A stretch of DNA of 64,000 nt, from contig CBDDFN010000020.1 in NCBI GenBank assembly GCA_965227065.1, positions 372,001 to 436,000 of the forward strand, in the 5' to 3' direction. Every line of letters starts with the position of its first letter. The first letter of the stretch is position 1. Position numbers and translations under genes: made by a program. Source of the stretch: CBDDFN01 sp965227065. Lineage in GTDB: Bacteria > Pseudomonadota > Alphaproteobacteria > SPJN01. This document shows positions 24,250 to 32,545 of the stretch, in pieces. The notes beneath the pieces were generated by a model that saw only the letters and a list, made by a program, of their open reading frames with translations, did not search any database and was not told the DNA's origin.

Positions 24250-25113
24250 ATGAGCAGTCAAATTGTCGAAAAATTGCATCTTGGTTGGGCGCAATCCTTC
24301 GAAGTGCGGGGCGAGCTTCTGGTCGATGAACGCTCGGACTTCCAGCATATCCAGATCTTCGACAATCAGGCGGTGGGCCGGGTGCTCGTGCTTGACGATA
24401 TCATCCAGCTCACCGAACGGGACGAAGCGACCTACTCGGAAATGCTTGTTCATGTTCCCGCCTATGCCACCGGCGCGCTCAAGCGCGTGATGATCGTCGG
24501 CGGTGGAGACGGCGCGGTTGCCGAGGAAGTCTTGAAGCATGACAGTGTCGAAGTGTGCGACCTGGTCGACATTGACGGGCGCGTGGTTGAGCTCAGCCGG
24601 CGTTTCTTTCCGTCTGTGCACAAAGGCGCCTTCGATGATGACCGGCTCAATCTTCATATTGCCGATGCCTTTCAGTTTCTCGACGATCCCGCAACGGCGG
24701 GCCGCTATGATTTGATTGTTGCCGACCGGCCCGATCCTGTCGGCCCGGCAGCGGTTTTGTTCGAGACCCGCTTTTACGATCTGGTCAAGCGGGCCTTGTC
24801 GCCAAACGGCGTTGCGGTGTTTCAGACCGGGGTGCCGCACATGCAGGCCGATGAGCTGCAAAAAACCGTACAGCAACATCGCGAGTGCTTTGACCGATCA
24901 GGGGTCTATCTGACCGTGACGCCGACCTATATTGGCGGCTTCATGGCCTTGACGTGGGGCTCGCGCGGGTTCGGGCTTGATGATCCGGCCCTTGCGTCCG
25001 ACATTGTTGCGCGCTTTGCCGAGCACCCGGTGCCGACCGATTACTACACACCGGCGATCCATCAGGCTTCCTTCGCCCTGCCGCGTTTCGTGGCAGAGCT
25101 GGTTGAAGGCTAG
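24250..25113 (+). CDS. speE: Spermidine synthase (polyamine aminopropyltransferase)
   Basis: A 287-residue SpeE, which transfers the aminopropyl group of decarboxylated AdoMet to putrescine. Motifs: DEATYSEMLVHVPAY near residue 58, VGGGDGAVAEEVLKH near 80, CDLVDIDGRVVELSRRFF near 101, and the catalytic-loop segment DRPDPVGPA near 159, where Arg-Pro replaces the common Ser/Thr-Ser/Thr between the two Asp residues. I use ATG 24250; the frame is open to 24163 but that would run into the divergent promoter region. The stop shares CTAG with the convergent speD stop. Confidence 0.93.
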   Translation: MSSQIVEKLHLGWAQSFEVRGELLVDERSDFQHIQIFDNQAVGRVLVLDDIIQLTERDEATYSEMLVHVPAYATGALKRVMIVGGGDGAVAEEVLKHDSVEVCDLVDIDGRVVELSRRFFPSVHKGAFDDDRLNLHIADAFQFLDDPATAGRYDLIVADRPDPVGPAAVLFETRFYDLVKRALSPNGVAVFQTGVPHMQADELQKTVQQHRECFDRSGVYLTVTPTYIGGFMALTWGSRGFGLDDPALASDIVARFAEHPVPTDYYTPAIHQASFALPRFVAELVEG

Positions 25114-25598
25114 CCGACGACGCCGCGCTGAATTTCGTTGACGTCGACACGCTCGGGCGAAAAAGCCTGCTCAAGCACCGGCACGCATTTCAGCGGCTCG
25201 GCATCGCCACACATGAACACATCAAGGGCGGCATAGCCGCGCTCGGGCCAGGTGTGGATCGAGATATGACTTTCCGCCAGCACCGCCACACCCGACACAC
25301 CTTCGGGCGTGAAATGGTGCAGGTGAATGTGCAACAGCGTTGCCTTGGCAGCTTCGACCGCGCGTTTGAGCGCGGCTTCGATGCGGGCGATGTCGTTGAG
25401 ATTGTCGGCGCCCCACAGATCAATGATCAGATGGTGACCGGCAAACATGACACCGTCGCGCTCGATAAAATGATCGGCTGCGTCGTCGATTTGCGGTTCA
25501 ACAGGGTGAACCAGTTTCGGGATGGGTCGGGCCTCGGCTCGGGCGATTTGTGCCGCCTCCGCTTCGGTCTCGACCACAGCTTGGGATTCAAGGCTCAT
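25110..25598 (-). CDS. speD: S-adenosylmethionine decarboxylase proenzyme
   Basis: A 162-residue bacterial-type SpeD. The proenzyme cleaves itself between Glu109 and Ser110 (LAES-HISIHTWPE), turning Ser into the pyruvoyl cofactor; His and Cys residues further on (DVFMCGDA) complete the active site. It supplies decarboxylated AdoMet to SpeE. The N-terminal 45 residues are longer than in the Thermotoga or Bacillus enzyme. I take ATG 25598, preceded by AGGAGGGAG; the frame is open to 25703. Confidence 0.93.
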   Translation of the reverse strand: MSLESQAVVETEAEAAQIARAEARPIPKLVHPVEPQIDDAADHFIERDGVMFAGHHLIIDLWGADNLNDIARIEAALKRAVEAAKATLLHIHLHHFTPEGVSGVAVLAESHISIHTWPERGYAALDVFMCGDAEPLKCVPVLEQAFSPERVDVNEIQRGVVG

Positions 25599-25787
25599 CA
25601 GAGCACTCCCTCCTTGTGTGAAACCAAAGGGGGTGGGGTTAATTCCCCACAAAGTCGTGCGGGCGTCGCTTTGGGCGCCCGGGTCCACGCACACGGCCCT
25701 CACCGCCGTACGTCGAGGCCGCGGAACCTATAGATTCTCGCGCAAAATTCAACAGGTGATTGTGCCGTCCGGCTTGAAATCTTTGTG

Positions 25788-27362
25788 TCATTCAGCCGCA
25801 AGCTGTTCGGCGAGCCAGCGGGCGGCCTCTGCCGGTGTTTCGCCTTGCTGGTCAACCCGCGCATTGGCGGTGCGCATCAGCTTTGCGGTGATCTTGCCCA
25901 GCACCGGTTGCAGCGCTTCGGCTAGCCGGGGCTCGGCCGCCATGCGGGGCGACAACAAGATGACGGCGTCATAGGGCGGCAAGGCGGCTTTGGGATCGCT
26001 CAGCAAAACAAGATCATAGGCATCAATCCGTCCATCAGTGGTGTAGGCGGTGATGAGGTCAACCGCGCCGTCGCGCACCGCCTGATACATGAAGGTTGAA
26101 TCCATGCTGCGCTGGCCCAGCTGATCAAGATTGTAAACCGTGCGCAGGCTTTGCCATTCAGGCCGGGCGAAGAATTCGGGGTCCGCCCCCATCGACAGCC
26201 CGCCCGCCATCGCGGTGAGCTGATCAAGCGAGGTGAGGTTGAGCGCCTGTGCACGCGCCCGCTGCATGGCAATGGCATAGGCATTTTCAAAGCCCAGCCG
26301 TCCGGCAAGCATGATGCCATATTCCTGTTTGAGGAAATGGGCGGTGTCGATCAGCATTGCGGTGCGCGAGGCGCCGCCGGGTCCTTTGACGATGTTTTGA
26401 TAAAGCGTGCCGGTATAGTCGATGGACAGATCAACCGCGTTTTGCGACAGCGCATCAAACAAGATGGTTGAGCCCATATTGCCGACCCGCTCGATCTCTG
26501 CGCCGCGCTCTTCAAGATAGGCGCTGAGAAATTCCACCAGGATAAATTGTTCGGTGAAGGTCTTGCCGCCGACCACCACGGTCAATCCATCCAGCGGAAG
26601 GGGTTGTGATGACCGGGATGTGCGGTCGACCGCAGCGCTTTGAACCGATGGGGAAGAGACGGGCAGTTCGATCCCCGGCACAACCCCGCCGATCAGCACC
26701 GCAGCGAGCAAGCCGCCCGCCAGCCAGCCCTTGCGCCGGTCCCGCTCTGCGGCTGCTTTTTCTCCAAGCCGGATCAACTGATCCAGCACGATGGCCAGAA
26801 GCGCTGCGAAAACACAACCGAAAATGACGGCGAGCCAGTTGCGGGTTTGAAGGCCCGAAAAGATAAAATCCCCCAGGCTCAAGGCCCCCACCGGGGTTGC
26901 CAGCGTGGCGGTGCCGACAACCCACACGGTGGCGGTCCGCACGCCGGCAATGATCACCGGCAACGACAAAGGAAGCTCAACCCGCACCAGCCTTTGCGTG
27001 TCGGTCATGCCGACGCCGCGGGCGGCTTCCACAAGGTTGGGGTCGACATCGGCCAGGCCAGTGGCGGTGTTGCGCAAAATCGGCAGCATGGAATAGATGG
27101 TGAGCGCCACAAAGGCGGGCCAGAAGCCGATCATGCCGCCGAGCAGCGGCACCATCAGCGCCAGCAAAGCGATGGAGGGAATGGTTTGCGCGAGCCCCAC
27201 AATCGCCAGGATCGGCCCGCCGAGCCTTTGCGAGCGCGCCGCCAGAATGCCCAGTGGAATGGAAATCGCCGCCCCGATCAGCAACGCGGCCATCGACAGG
27301 GTGAGGTGGCCGGCCAGCCGGTCGGGCAACTGCGCCAGATGCTCCAGTATCTGTGCGGTCAT
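25788..27362 (-). CDS. Osmoprotectant ABC transporter permease/substrate-binding fusion
   Basis: A 524-residue fusion. Residues about 1-210 are an OpuB/ProW-type permease with five or six transmembrane helices and the EAA-like loop VEAARGVGMTDTQRLVRVELPLSLPVI. One more hydrophobic segment (about 214-232) leads to residues 255-524, a periplasmic OpuAC-type binding domain for glycine betaine, choline or carnitine (VVVGGKTFTEQFILVEFLSAYLEERG; DLSIDYTGTLYQNI; VDLITAYTTDGRI). Such fusions occur in OpuA of Gram-positives and in many proteobacteria. The start overlaps the ATPase stop by four bases; together they make a two-gene importer. Confidence 0.92.
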   Translation of the reverse strand: MTAQILEHLAQLPDRLAGHLTLSMAALLIGAAISIPLGILAARSQRLGGPILAIVGLAQTIPSIALLALMVPLLGGMIGFWPAFVALTIYSMLPILRNTATGLADVDPNLVEAARGVGMTDTQRLVRVELPLSLPVIIAGVRTATVWVVGTATLATPVGALSLGDFIFSGLQTRNWLAVIFGCVFAALLAIVLDQLIRLGEKAAAERDRRKGWLAGGLLAAVLIGGVVPGIELPVSSPSVQSAAVDRTSRSSQPLPLDGLTVVVGGKTFTEQFILVEFLSAYLEERGAEIERVGNMGSTILFDALSQNAVDLSIDYTGTLYQNIVKGPGGASRTAMLIDTAHFLKQEYGIMLAGRLGFENAYAIAMQRARAQALNLTSLDQLTAMAGGLSMGADPEFFARPEWQSLRTVYNLDQLGQRSMDSTFMYQAVRDGAVDLITAYTTDGRIDAYDLVLLSDPKAALPPYDAVILLSPRMAAEPRLAEALQPVLGKITAKLMRTANARVDQQGETPAEAARWLAEQLAAE

Positions 27363-28138
27363 GGGGCGGTCTCAAGCCGTTCAAGCGCGCGCGCGGCATG
27401 ACGCGGGGCGGCCATCAGATCTGCCACATAAGGATCAGCCGGGGCATTGACCAAATCCGAAGGCGTGCCGTCTTGCAAAATCCGGCCCTCGCGCATCACC
27501 AAAATACGGTCCGCCAGAATGAGCGCCTCGGCCATATCATGGCTGACCAGGACCGTGGTCAAGCCAAGCCGTGTGTGAATCTCCTTGAACTGATCGCGCA
27601 ATTCATCACGGGTCACCGGATCAAGCGCGCCGAAGGCTTCATCCAGCAGCATGATTTTGGGCCGTGCCGCCAGCGCGCGGGCAAAACCAATACGCTGGCG
27701 CTGGCCGCCGGACAGTTCAGCAGGCATGCGGTCGCGGAAAAGATCGGGCTCAAGCGCGACAAGATCGAGCAACTCATCAATGCGGCGAGCGATATCAGCT
27801 TTGTCCCAACCCAGAAGCTGCGGGGTGATGGCGATGTTCTCCGCCACGCTCATATGGGGAAACAGACCGATGCCCTGAAAGGCATAGCCGATTGACCGGC
27901 GCAGCGTCACCGGATCAAGGCTGCGGACATTGGTGTCATCAAGCCAGATCTCGCCTGCGCTGGGCTCAATCAGCCGGTTGATCATCTTCAGGCTAGTCGT
28001 CTTGCCTGACCCGCTTTCACCCAAAAGGACAACAAAGCTGCCATCTGCAATTTCGAGCGACAGGCCATCAACGGCCATCACTGTGCTTTGGTCAGGGGCG
28101 CGATAAGCCTTTGTGACGCCCTTGAACAGGATCGGCAC
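27359..28138 (-). CDS. Glycine betaine/choline-type ABC transporter ATP-binding protein
   Basis: A 259-residue ABC ATPase. Walker A GESGSGKTT is near residue 38, the signature LSGGQRQRIGFARAL near 136, Walker B IMLLDEAFGALDP near 158, and the switch His in VLVSHDMAEAL near 192. The Q loop ends GYAFQGIGLFPHMSVAENI, as in OpuCA/ProV. The CBS domains present in many osmoregulated homologues are absent, so ionic-strength sensing by CBS is not expected. I use GTG 28138, preceded by GAGGAG; the frame is open to 28234. Confidence 0.92.
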   Translation of the reverse strand: MPILFKGVTKAYRAPDQSTVMAVDGLSLEIADGSFVVLLGESGSGKTTSLKMINRLIEPSAGEIWLDDTNVRSLDPVTLRRSIGYAFQGIGLFPHMSVAENIAITPQLLGWDKADIARRIDELLDLVALEPDLFRDRMPAELSGGQRQRIGFARALAARPKIMLLDEAFGALDPVTRDELRDQFKEIHTRLGLTTVLVSHDMAEALILADRILVMREGRILQDGTPSDLVNAPADPYVADLMAAPRHAARALERLETAP

Positions 28139-28291
28139 GGCGGTCTCCTCAATGTTCGTTGAAGCGCCATAAAGCCGCGCACCGGCCCCTATGTCAAATT
28201 TCCGGCTTTTCTGGCATATAGTCACAAAGCGCATTCAGTCGGGTCGCCGAACTGCAACAGCAGCGGCACCGGTCAGACATCGGGGGATGAA

Positions 28292-29767
28292 ATGCAACAA
28301 TTGAGCGGCCAAGACGCTTCATTTCTTTATTTTGAAATGCCAAATGCACCCATGCATATCGGCAGCCTGGCAATTTACGATCCGTCAACGACGGGCCGGG
28401 ATGTCCAGCGCTTCAAGGATATTCTGAGCTACACTGAAAAACGGCTGCATCTGGCACGCTGCTTCCGTCAGAAGCTCGCCATGGTGCCGCTTAATGTTGA
28501 CCACCCCTGGTGGATCGAAGATCCCAATTTTGATCTGGAATATCATGTCCGCCACATTGCCTTGCCCAAACCCGGCGACTGGCGGCAATTGTGCATCATG
28601 ACGGCGCGGCTTCATTCCATTCCGCTCGACCGCAACAAGCCCTTGTGGGAATATTACGTGATTGAGGGCCTGGACAATATTGAGGGGCTGCCCGAAGGCG
28701 CCTATGCCATCCTGACCAAAATCCATCATGCCGCGATTGACGGCGTGTCAGGCGCGGAGATCACCGCCGCCCTTCATGACATGTCGGCTGATCCGGGCAA
28801 TGTTCCACCACCGAAAAAACCCTGGGTGCCCGACCGGATGCCGCTTGACGCCGAACTGATGGCGCGCGCGGTGGGCAACAATGCCCGCATTCCCTTCCGC
28901 TTTGCCGATGTTGCCGCCAGCACGGTTCCCGCCGTGGGCCGCGTCGCCCGTGGTCTGATGCGGCGTGAGCTGCAGATGCCCAGCGGCCGTGCGCCACGCA
29001 CCCGCTTCAATGGCACCGTCTCGCCGCACCGCGTGGTTGAGGGGCGCAGCTTTGACATGGACGACATCAAGATGATCAAGAACGCCATACATGGCGCGAC
29101 CATCAATGATGCCATCCTGACAATCGTGGGCGGTGCGATGCGCCGCTATCTTGATCATTATGGCGAACTGCCCAATGAACAGCTTAAAGCCATGGCACCT
29201 ATCTCGGTCCGCCCGGCCGACCAGCAAAAAGCGGCGGGCAATCTGGTGTCGGCCATGGTGGTCGGACTGGGCAGCCATATTGCCGACCCCATTGAACGGC
29301 TGGGACATGTCCATGCCGGCGCGGCGGCGTCCAAGCAGATGACACAAGCCATCGGTGCCCGGCTGATGACCGATTATCAGCAGTTCCTGCCCGGTGCGAC
29401 AGCCGGGCTGGCTGCCCGCATGTGGACCGGGATGCAATTGGCCAACCGGGTGCGGCCGCCGTTTAACTGTGTGGTGACCAATGTGCCCGGGCCGCAAATT
29501 CCGATGTATTCAGCCGGGGCCAAGCTGCACAGCTTTACCGGACTGGGACCCATTCTGGACGGCATGGCGCTGATCCATCCGGTGTTCAGCTATTGCGGGA
29601 AAATCTCAATTTCCTTCACCTCGTGCCGGCAGATCATGCCGGACCCCGGATTTTATGCCGAGTGCATCCAGAACAGCTTTGATGAGCTGTTTGATGCAGC
29701 CAAGGCGGCGCAGCCGCCCCAGCCCAAGGGCAGCCGCGCAGGAGAGAAAATCCGCGCTGCCGAATAG
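28292..29767 (+). CDS. Wax ester synthase/diacylglycerol acyltransferase 3
   Basis: A 491-residue WS/DGAT enzyme with intact HHAAIDG at residues 145-151, PLWEYYVIEGL near 118 and the NVPGPQIPMYSAGAKL motif near the C-terminus. It is much closer to copy 2 than to copy 1, suggesting duplication of an ancestral gene followed by separation. It is expected to make wax esters and/or triacylglycerol at the inner membrane. The start ATG is preceded by GGGGGATGAA. It stands alone, divergent from the osmoprotectant importer. Confidence 0.92.
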   Translation: MQQLSGQDASFLYFEMPNAPMHIGSLAIYDPSTTGRDVQRFKDILSYTEKRLHLARCFRQKLAMVPLNVDHPWWIEDPNFDLEYHVRHIALPKPGDWRQLCIMTARLHSIPLDRNKPLWEYYVIEGLDNIEGLPEGAYAILTKIHHAAIDGVSGAEITAALHDMSADPGNVPPPKKPWVPDRMPLDAELMARAVGNNARIPFRFADVAASTVPAVGRVARGLMRRELQMPSGRAPRTRFNGTVSPHRVVEGRSFDMDDIKMIKNAIHGATINDAILTIVGGAMRRYLDHYGELPNEQLKAMAPISVRPADQQKAAGNLVSAMVVGLGSHIADPIERLGHVHAGAAASKQMTQAIGARLMTDYQQFLPGATAGLAARMWTGMQLANRVRPPFNCVVTNVPGPQIPMYSAGAKLHSFTGLGPILDGMALIHPVFSYCGKISISFTSCRQIMPDPGFYAECIQNSFDELFDAAKAAQPPQPKGSRAGEKIRAAE

Positions 29768-29821
29768 GGGACAAGGGGCCGGAACAGGGTAATTTCGTTC
29801 CGGCCAAAAACCGTCCGGCAA

Positions 29822-29835
29822 TTGATCTAGATCAA
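29822..29835 (+). promoter_or_regulatory. FNR/FnrL-type binding site
   Basis: TTGAT-CTAG-ATCAA is a perfect match to the FNR consensus TTGAT-N4-ATCAA, centred about 93 bp before the ATG of the di-iron ferritin-like gene. Alphaproteobacterial FnrL uses the same sequence. It implies oxygen-responsive control of that gene; no clear -10 box was assigned. Confidence 0.65.
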
Positions 29836-29921
29836 TGGCAATCCGCCATTTCCGACCAAACATGACGCCAGCGTCACTTTAAGTGGCATCCGCTGAAAGC
29901 CGATTTTGGGAGGAAGAGACG

Positions 29922-31043
29922 ATGACTGACATTACGATTGTGGATGAACCGCCCCGCGAATTGAAAGTGTATGAGCCCTGGCTTGAGGGCGATGAAATGC
30001 ATGACAAGCTGACACCGTCCGATGTCGAACGTGTCCGCGAAATTTTCAACACTCCGTTGAAAGGGTCCTATAACTGGGACTACACCGAAGCCAATGAGCG
30101 TATCAAACGCCTCTATGAGCTTGGCAAGCAGCATAATTGGAATGCGCTGTTTGATGTCGACTGGTCGATTGATTTTCCGAAATCCGAACACCCCTCTGAC
30201 CCCAACCTCAATCCCTTTATCGGCTATGAGCCGTTTGAGGCGATGTCGGAAGAAGAGAAGCTTGAATTTGCCTGGCACAATCATGCCTGGATGGTGTCGC
30301 AATTCCTGCATGGGGAGCAGGGTGCGCTTCTGGTTGCCAGCCAGCTTGTGTCCTGTGCGCCGACCTATGACGCCAAGCTCTACGCCGCGTCACAGACCTT
30401 TGATGAAGCCCGCCATGTCGAAGTCTTCTCCAAATATCTGAAAGAGAAGGTCGGGCTGATGTATCCCATCAATCCCAATCTCAAATTGCTGATCGACAAG
30501 GTGCTGTCGGACCCGCGCTGGGATCTGAAATTTATCGGCATGCAGCTGATCATTGAGGGGCTGGCGCTGGCAGCCTTCAACACCATGCGCATGACCACGC
30601 GCGATCCGCTGTGCAAGAATATTGTCGAACTTGTCATTCGTGACGAGGGCCGGCATGTCGCCTTCGGCGTCAACTATCTTGAAGAGTTCATCAAGAGCCT
30701 GCCGCAAGACGAAATTGAAGACCGCGCGCAGTTTGCCTATGAAGCCTGCGTGGTCATGCGGGAACGGCTGATCGGCACCGAGGTTTTTGAAAAGTTCGGC
30801 TGGGATGCCGAAGCCGCCCGCCAGCGCAGCCTGGAAGGCGAGGTGATGCAAGCCTTCCGCAACCTGCTGTTTGAACGCATCATCCCCAATCTCAAGCGGG
30901 TTGGTCTGCTGACTGATGCTATCCGCCCGAAATTTGAGGAACTTGGCGTTCTTGAATTTGAAAACCTCGCGGGCGATGGCCTGATCGACTGGGCCGAACT
31001 TGAAAAGCCTTTGCCGATTACGACCCGTATCGCTGCTGAATAG
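29922..31043 (+). CDS. Ferritin-like di-iron protein (ribonucleotide-reductase R2-like superfamily)
   Basis: A 373-residue all-helical protein with a full set of di-iron ligands in ferritin-like order: Glu132, Glu162 and His165 (DEARH), Glu212, then Glu242 and His245 (DEGRH). This layout matches oxygen-activating carboxylate di-iron oxidases and R2-like proteins rather than ferritins. The substrate is unknown. I chose ATG 29922, preceded by GGGAGGAAGAG, because the upstream open frame has no similarity. An FNR-type box lies upstream and a good terminator follows. Two acyl-CoA dehydrogenase genes come next, hinting at fatty-acid or related substrates. Confidence 0.8.
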   Translation: MTDITIVDEPPRELKVYEPWLEGDEMHDKLTPSDVERVREIFNTPLKGSYNWDYTEANERIKRLYELGKQHNWNALFDVDWSIDFPKSEHPSDPNLNPFIGYEPFEAMSEEEKLEFAWHNHAWMVSQFLHGEQGALLVASQLVSCAPTYDAKLYAASQTFDEARHVEVFSKYLKEKVGLMYPINPNLKLLIDKVLSDPRWDLKFIGMQLIIEGLALAAFNTMRMTTRDPLCKNIVELVIRDEGRHVAFGVNYLEEFIKSLPQDEIEDRAQFAYEACVVMRERLIGTEVFEKFGWDAEAARQRSLEGEVMQAFRNLLFERIIPNLKRVGLLTDAIRPKFEELGVLEFENLAGDGLIDWAELEKPLPITTRIAAE

Positions 31044-31084
31044 GCGCGCGGTCGCGACGGACAGCATGCCTTCGGCAGGGAAGG

Positions 31085-31118
31085 GCGCTGGGCCAGAATG
31101 CTGGTCCGGCGCTTTTTT
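31085..31118 (+). terminator. Rho-independent terminator
   Basis: GCGCTGGGCCAG pairs with CTGGTCCGGCGC (two G-T pairs, 4-nt loop), followed by TTTTTT. It ends the di-iron protein transcript 41 bp after its stop. Confidence 0.88.
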
Positions 31119-31213
31119 CTTTGGCTCCATGATCCCCTTTGATTTTTTGTCAGCTTGGTTAGACTGCGGCATCGAAAATCCAAACCGTCAAAACTCAAAA
31201 CAGGGATTTGCCT

Positions 31214-32398
31214 ATGTCTGATCTGGACGCCTTCCGCGCGGAGACGCGGAATTGGCTGGAAGCCAACTGCCCGCCTTCCATGCGCACACCGATGCCCGAG
31301 AACGAAACCTGCTGGGGTGGCCGCAAGGCGGTCTATAAGAACCCGGACACAAAACTCTGGCTCGACCGGATGGGTGCCAAGGGCTGGACCGCGCCCGAAT
31401 GGCCCGCAGCCTATGGCGGGGGCGGCCTCAGCAAAGACGAAAACAAAATTCTTCAGCAAGAACTCAAGCGCATCAATGCGCGGCCCGCGCTCCTGTCATT
31501 CGGCATCTGGATGTTGGGCCCGGCCTTGCTGGAATTTGCATCGGAAGAGCAGAAGAAACATTTCCTGCCCCAGATCGTGAAAGGCGAAATCCGCTGGTGT
31601 CAGGGCTATTCCGAACCCGGCGCGGGGTCTGATCTGGCCGGTCTTCAGACATCAGCCGAAGACAAGGGCGATCACTGGCTGGTCAATGGTCAGAAAATCT
31701 GGACCTCCTATGCCGACAAGGCCGACTGGATTTTCTGTCTCGTCCGCACCGACAAATCGGTCAAGCATGGCGGCATTTCCTTCCTTTTGTTTGATATGGA
31801 CTCGGAGGGTGTCTCAACCAAGCCGATCAAGTTGATTTCGGGCGCCTCAGCGTTCTGCGAAACGTTCTTTGACAATGTCACCGTGCCGAAAGGCCAGTTG
31901 GTGGGTGAGCTCAACAAAGGCTGGACCATCGCCAAAAAGCTGTTGCAGCATGAACGCAATATGATCTCTGAAATCGGCACGGGCACCGGCGCAGCCGCGA
32001 TCGATCTGGTCGATGCCGCCAAGCGCTATATTGGCGATCACAACGGGGCGATTTCCGAACCCTCTTTGCGGGCCGATATTGCCAAACACAAGATGAACGA
32101 TCACGCCTTTGCGCTGGTTTTGAAAAAGGCGCGGGAAGAAGCCAAGGCCGGAATGGGGGCTTCGGCGGCGTCCTCCATGTTCAAATATTACGGCACCGAG
32201 CAGAACAAGCGGAAATATGAACTGCTGCTGGAAGCGATGGGAAGCCAGTCGCTGGGCTGGGGCGGCGAGGGCTTCGACAAGGTCGAGCTTGGCACCACGC
32301 GCGGCTGGTTGCGGTCCAAAGCCAATTCGATTGAGGGCGGCACAACCGAAGTGCAGCTCAATGTCATTGCCAAGCGTGTGCTTGGACTGCCTGACTAA
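31214..32398 (+). CDS. Acyl-CoA dehydrogenase family protein (first of pair)
   Basis: A 394-residue flavoprotein of the acyl-CoA dehydrogenase family. Segments seen are WCQGYSEPGAGSDLAGLQTSAE near residue 132, WTSYADKADWIFCLVRT near 161, and a C-terminal SIEGGTTEVQLNVIAKRVLGLP that closes the FAD/substrate site. It oxidises acyl-CoA to enoyl-CoA, passing electrons to ETF. The length and paired arrangement with the next gene recall the heteromeric FadE-type dehydrogenases of actinobacteria that act on bulky side chains. ATG 31214 is chosen over the TTG at 31208. A GTCAT-type repeat separates it from its partner. Confidence 0.9.
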   Translation: MSDLDAFRAETRNWLEANCPPSMRTPMPENETCWGGRKAVYKNPDTKLWLDRMGAKGWTAPEWPAAYGGGGLSKDENKILQQELKRINARPALLSFGIWMLGPALLEFASEEQKKHFLPQIVKGEIRWCQGYSEPGAGSDLAGLQTSAEDKGDHWLVNGQKIWTSYADKADWIFCLVRTDKSVKHGGISFLLFDMDSEGVSTKPIKLISGASAFCETFFDNVTVPKGQLVGELNKGWTIAKKLLQHERNMISEIGTGTGAAAIDLVDAAKRYIGDHNGAISEPSLRADIAKHKMNDHAFALVLKKAREEAKAGMGASAASSMFKYYGTEQNKRKYELLLEAMGSQSLGWGGEGFDKVELGTTRGWLRSKANSIEGGTTEVQLNVIAKRVLGLPD

Positions 32399-32408
32399 CA
32401 CCACCAAA

Positions 32409-32516
32409 CGTCATCCCGGGCGAACGGATGTGAGACCTTTCCTCTCTCATTCTGGATCCCGGATGCAAACCCCGCCAATCGCATTACGGCGAGGCTCCGC
32501 TAGCTCCGGGATGACG
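32409..32516. repeat. Intergenic inverted repeat (GTCATCCCGG-type element)
   Basis: CGTCATCCCGG (32409-32419) and CCGGGATGACG (32506-32516) form a perfect 11-bp inverted pair. Inside is a further ATCCCGGATGC stretch. The element fills the gap between the two acyl-CoA dehydrogenase genes. Confidence 0.75.
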
Positions 32517-32545
32517 GTCGATAGATAAGAGAATGGAGATTTCCC

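Noticed and set aside
25788..28138. Full proVWX operon with osmosensing CBS domains
   Set aside because: The ATPase ends without CBS domains and permease and binding protein are fused, so it is a two-gene OpuA-like importer.
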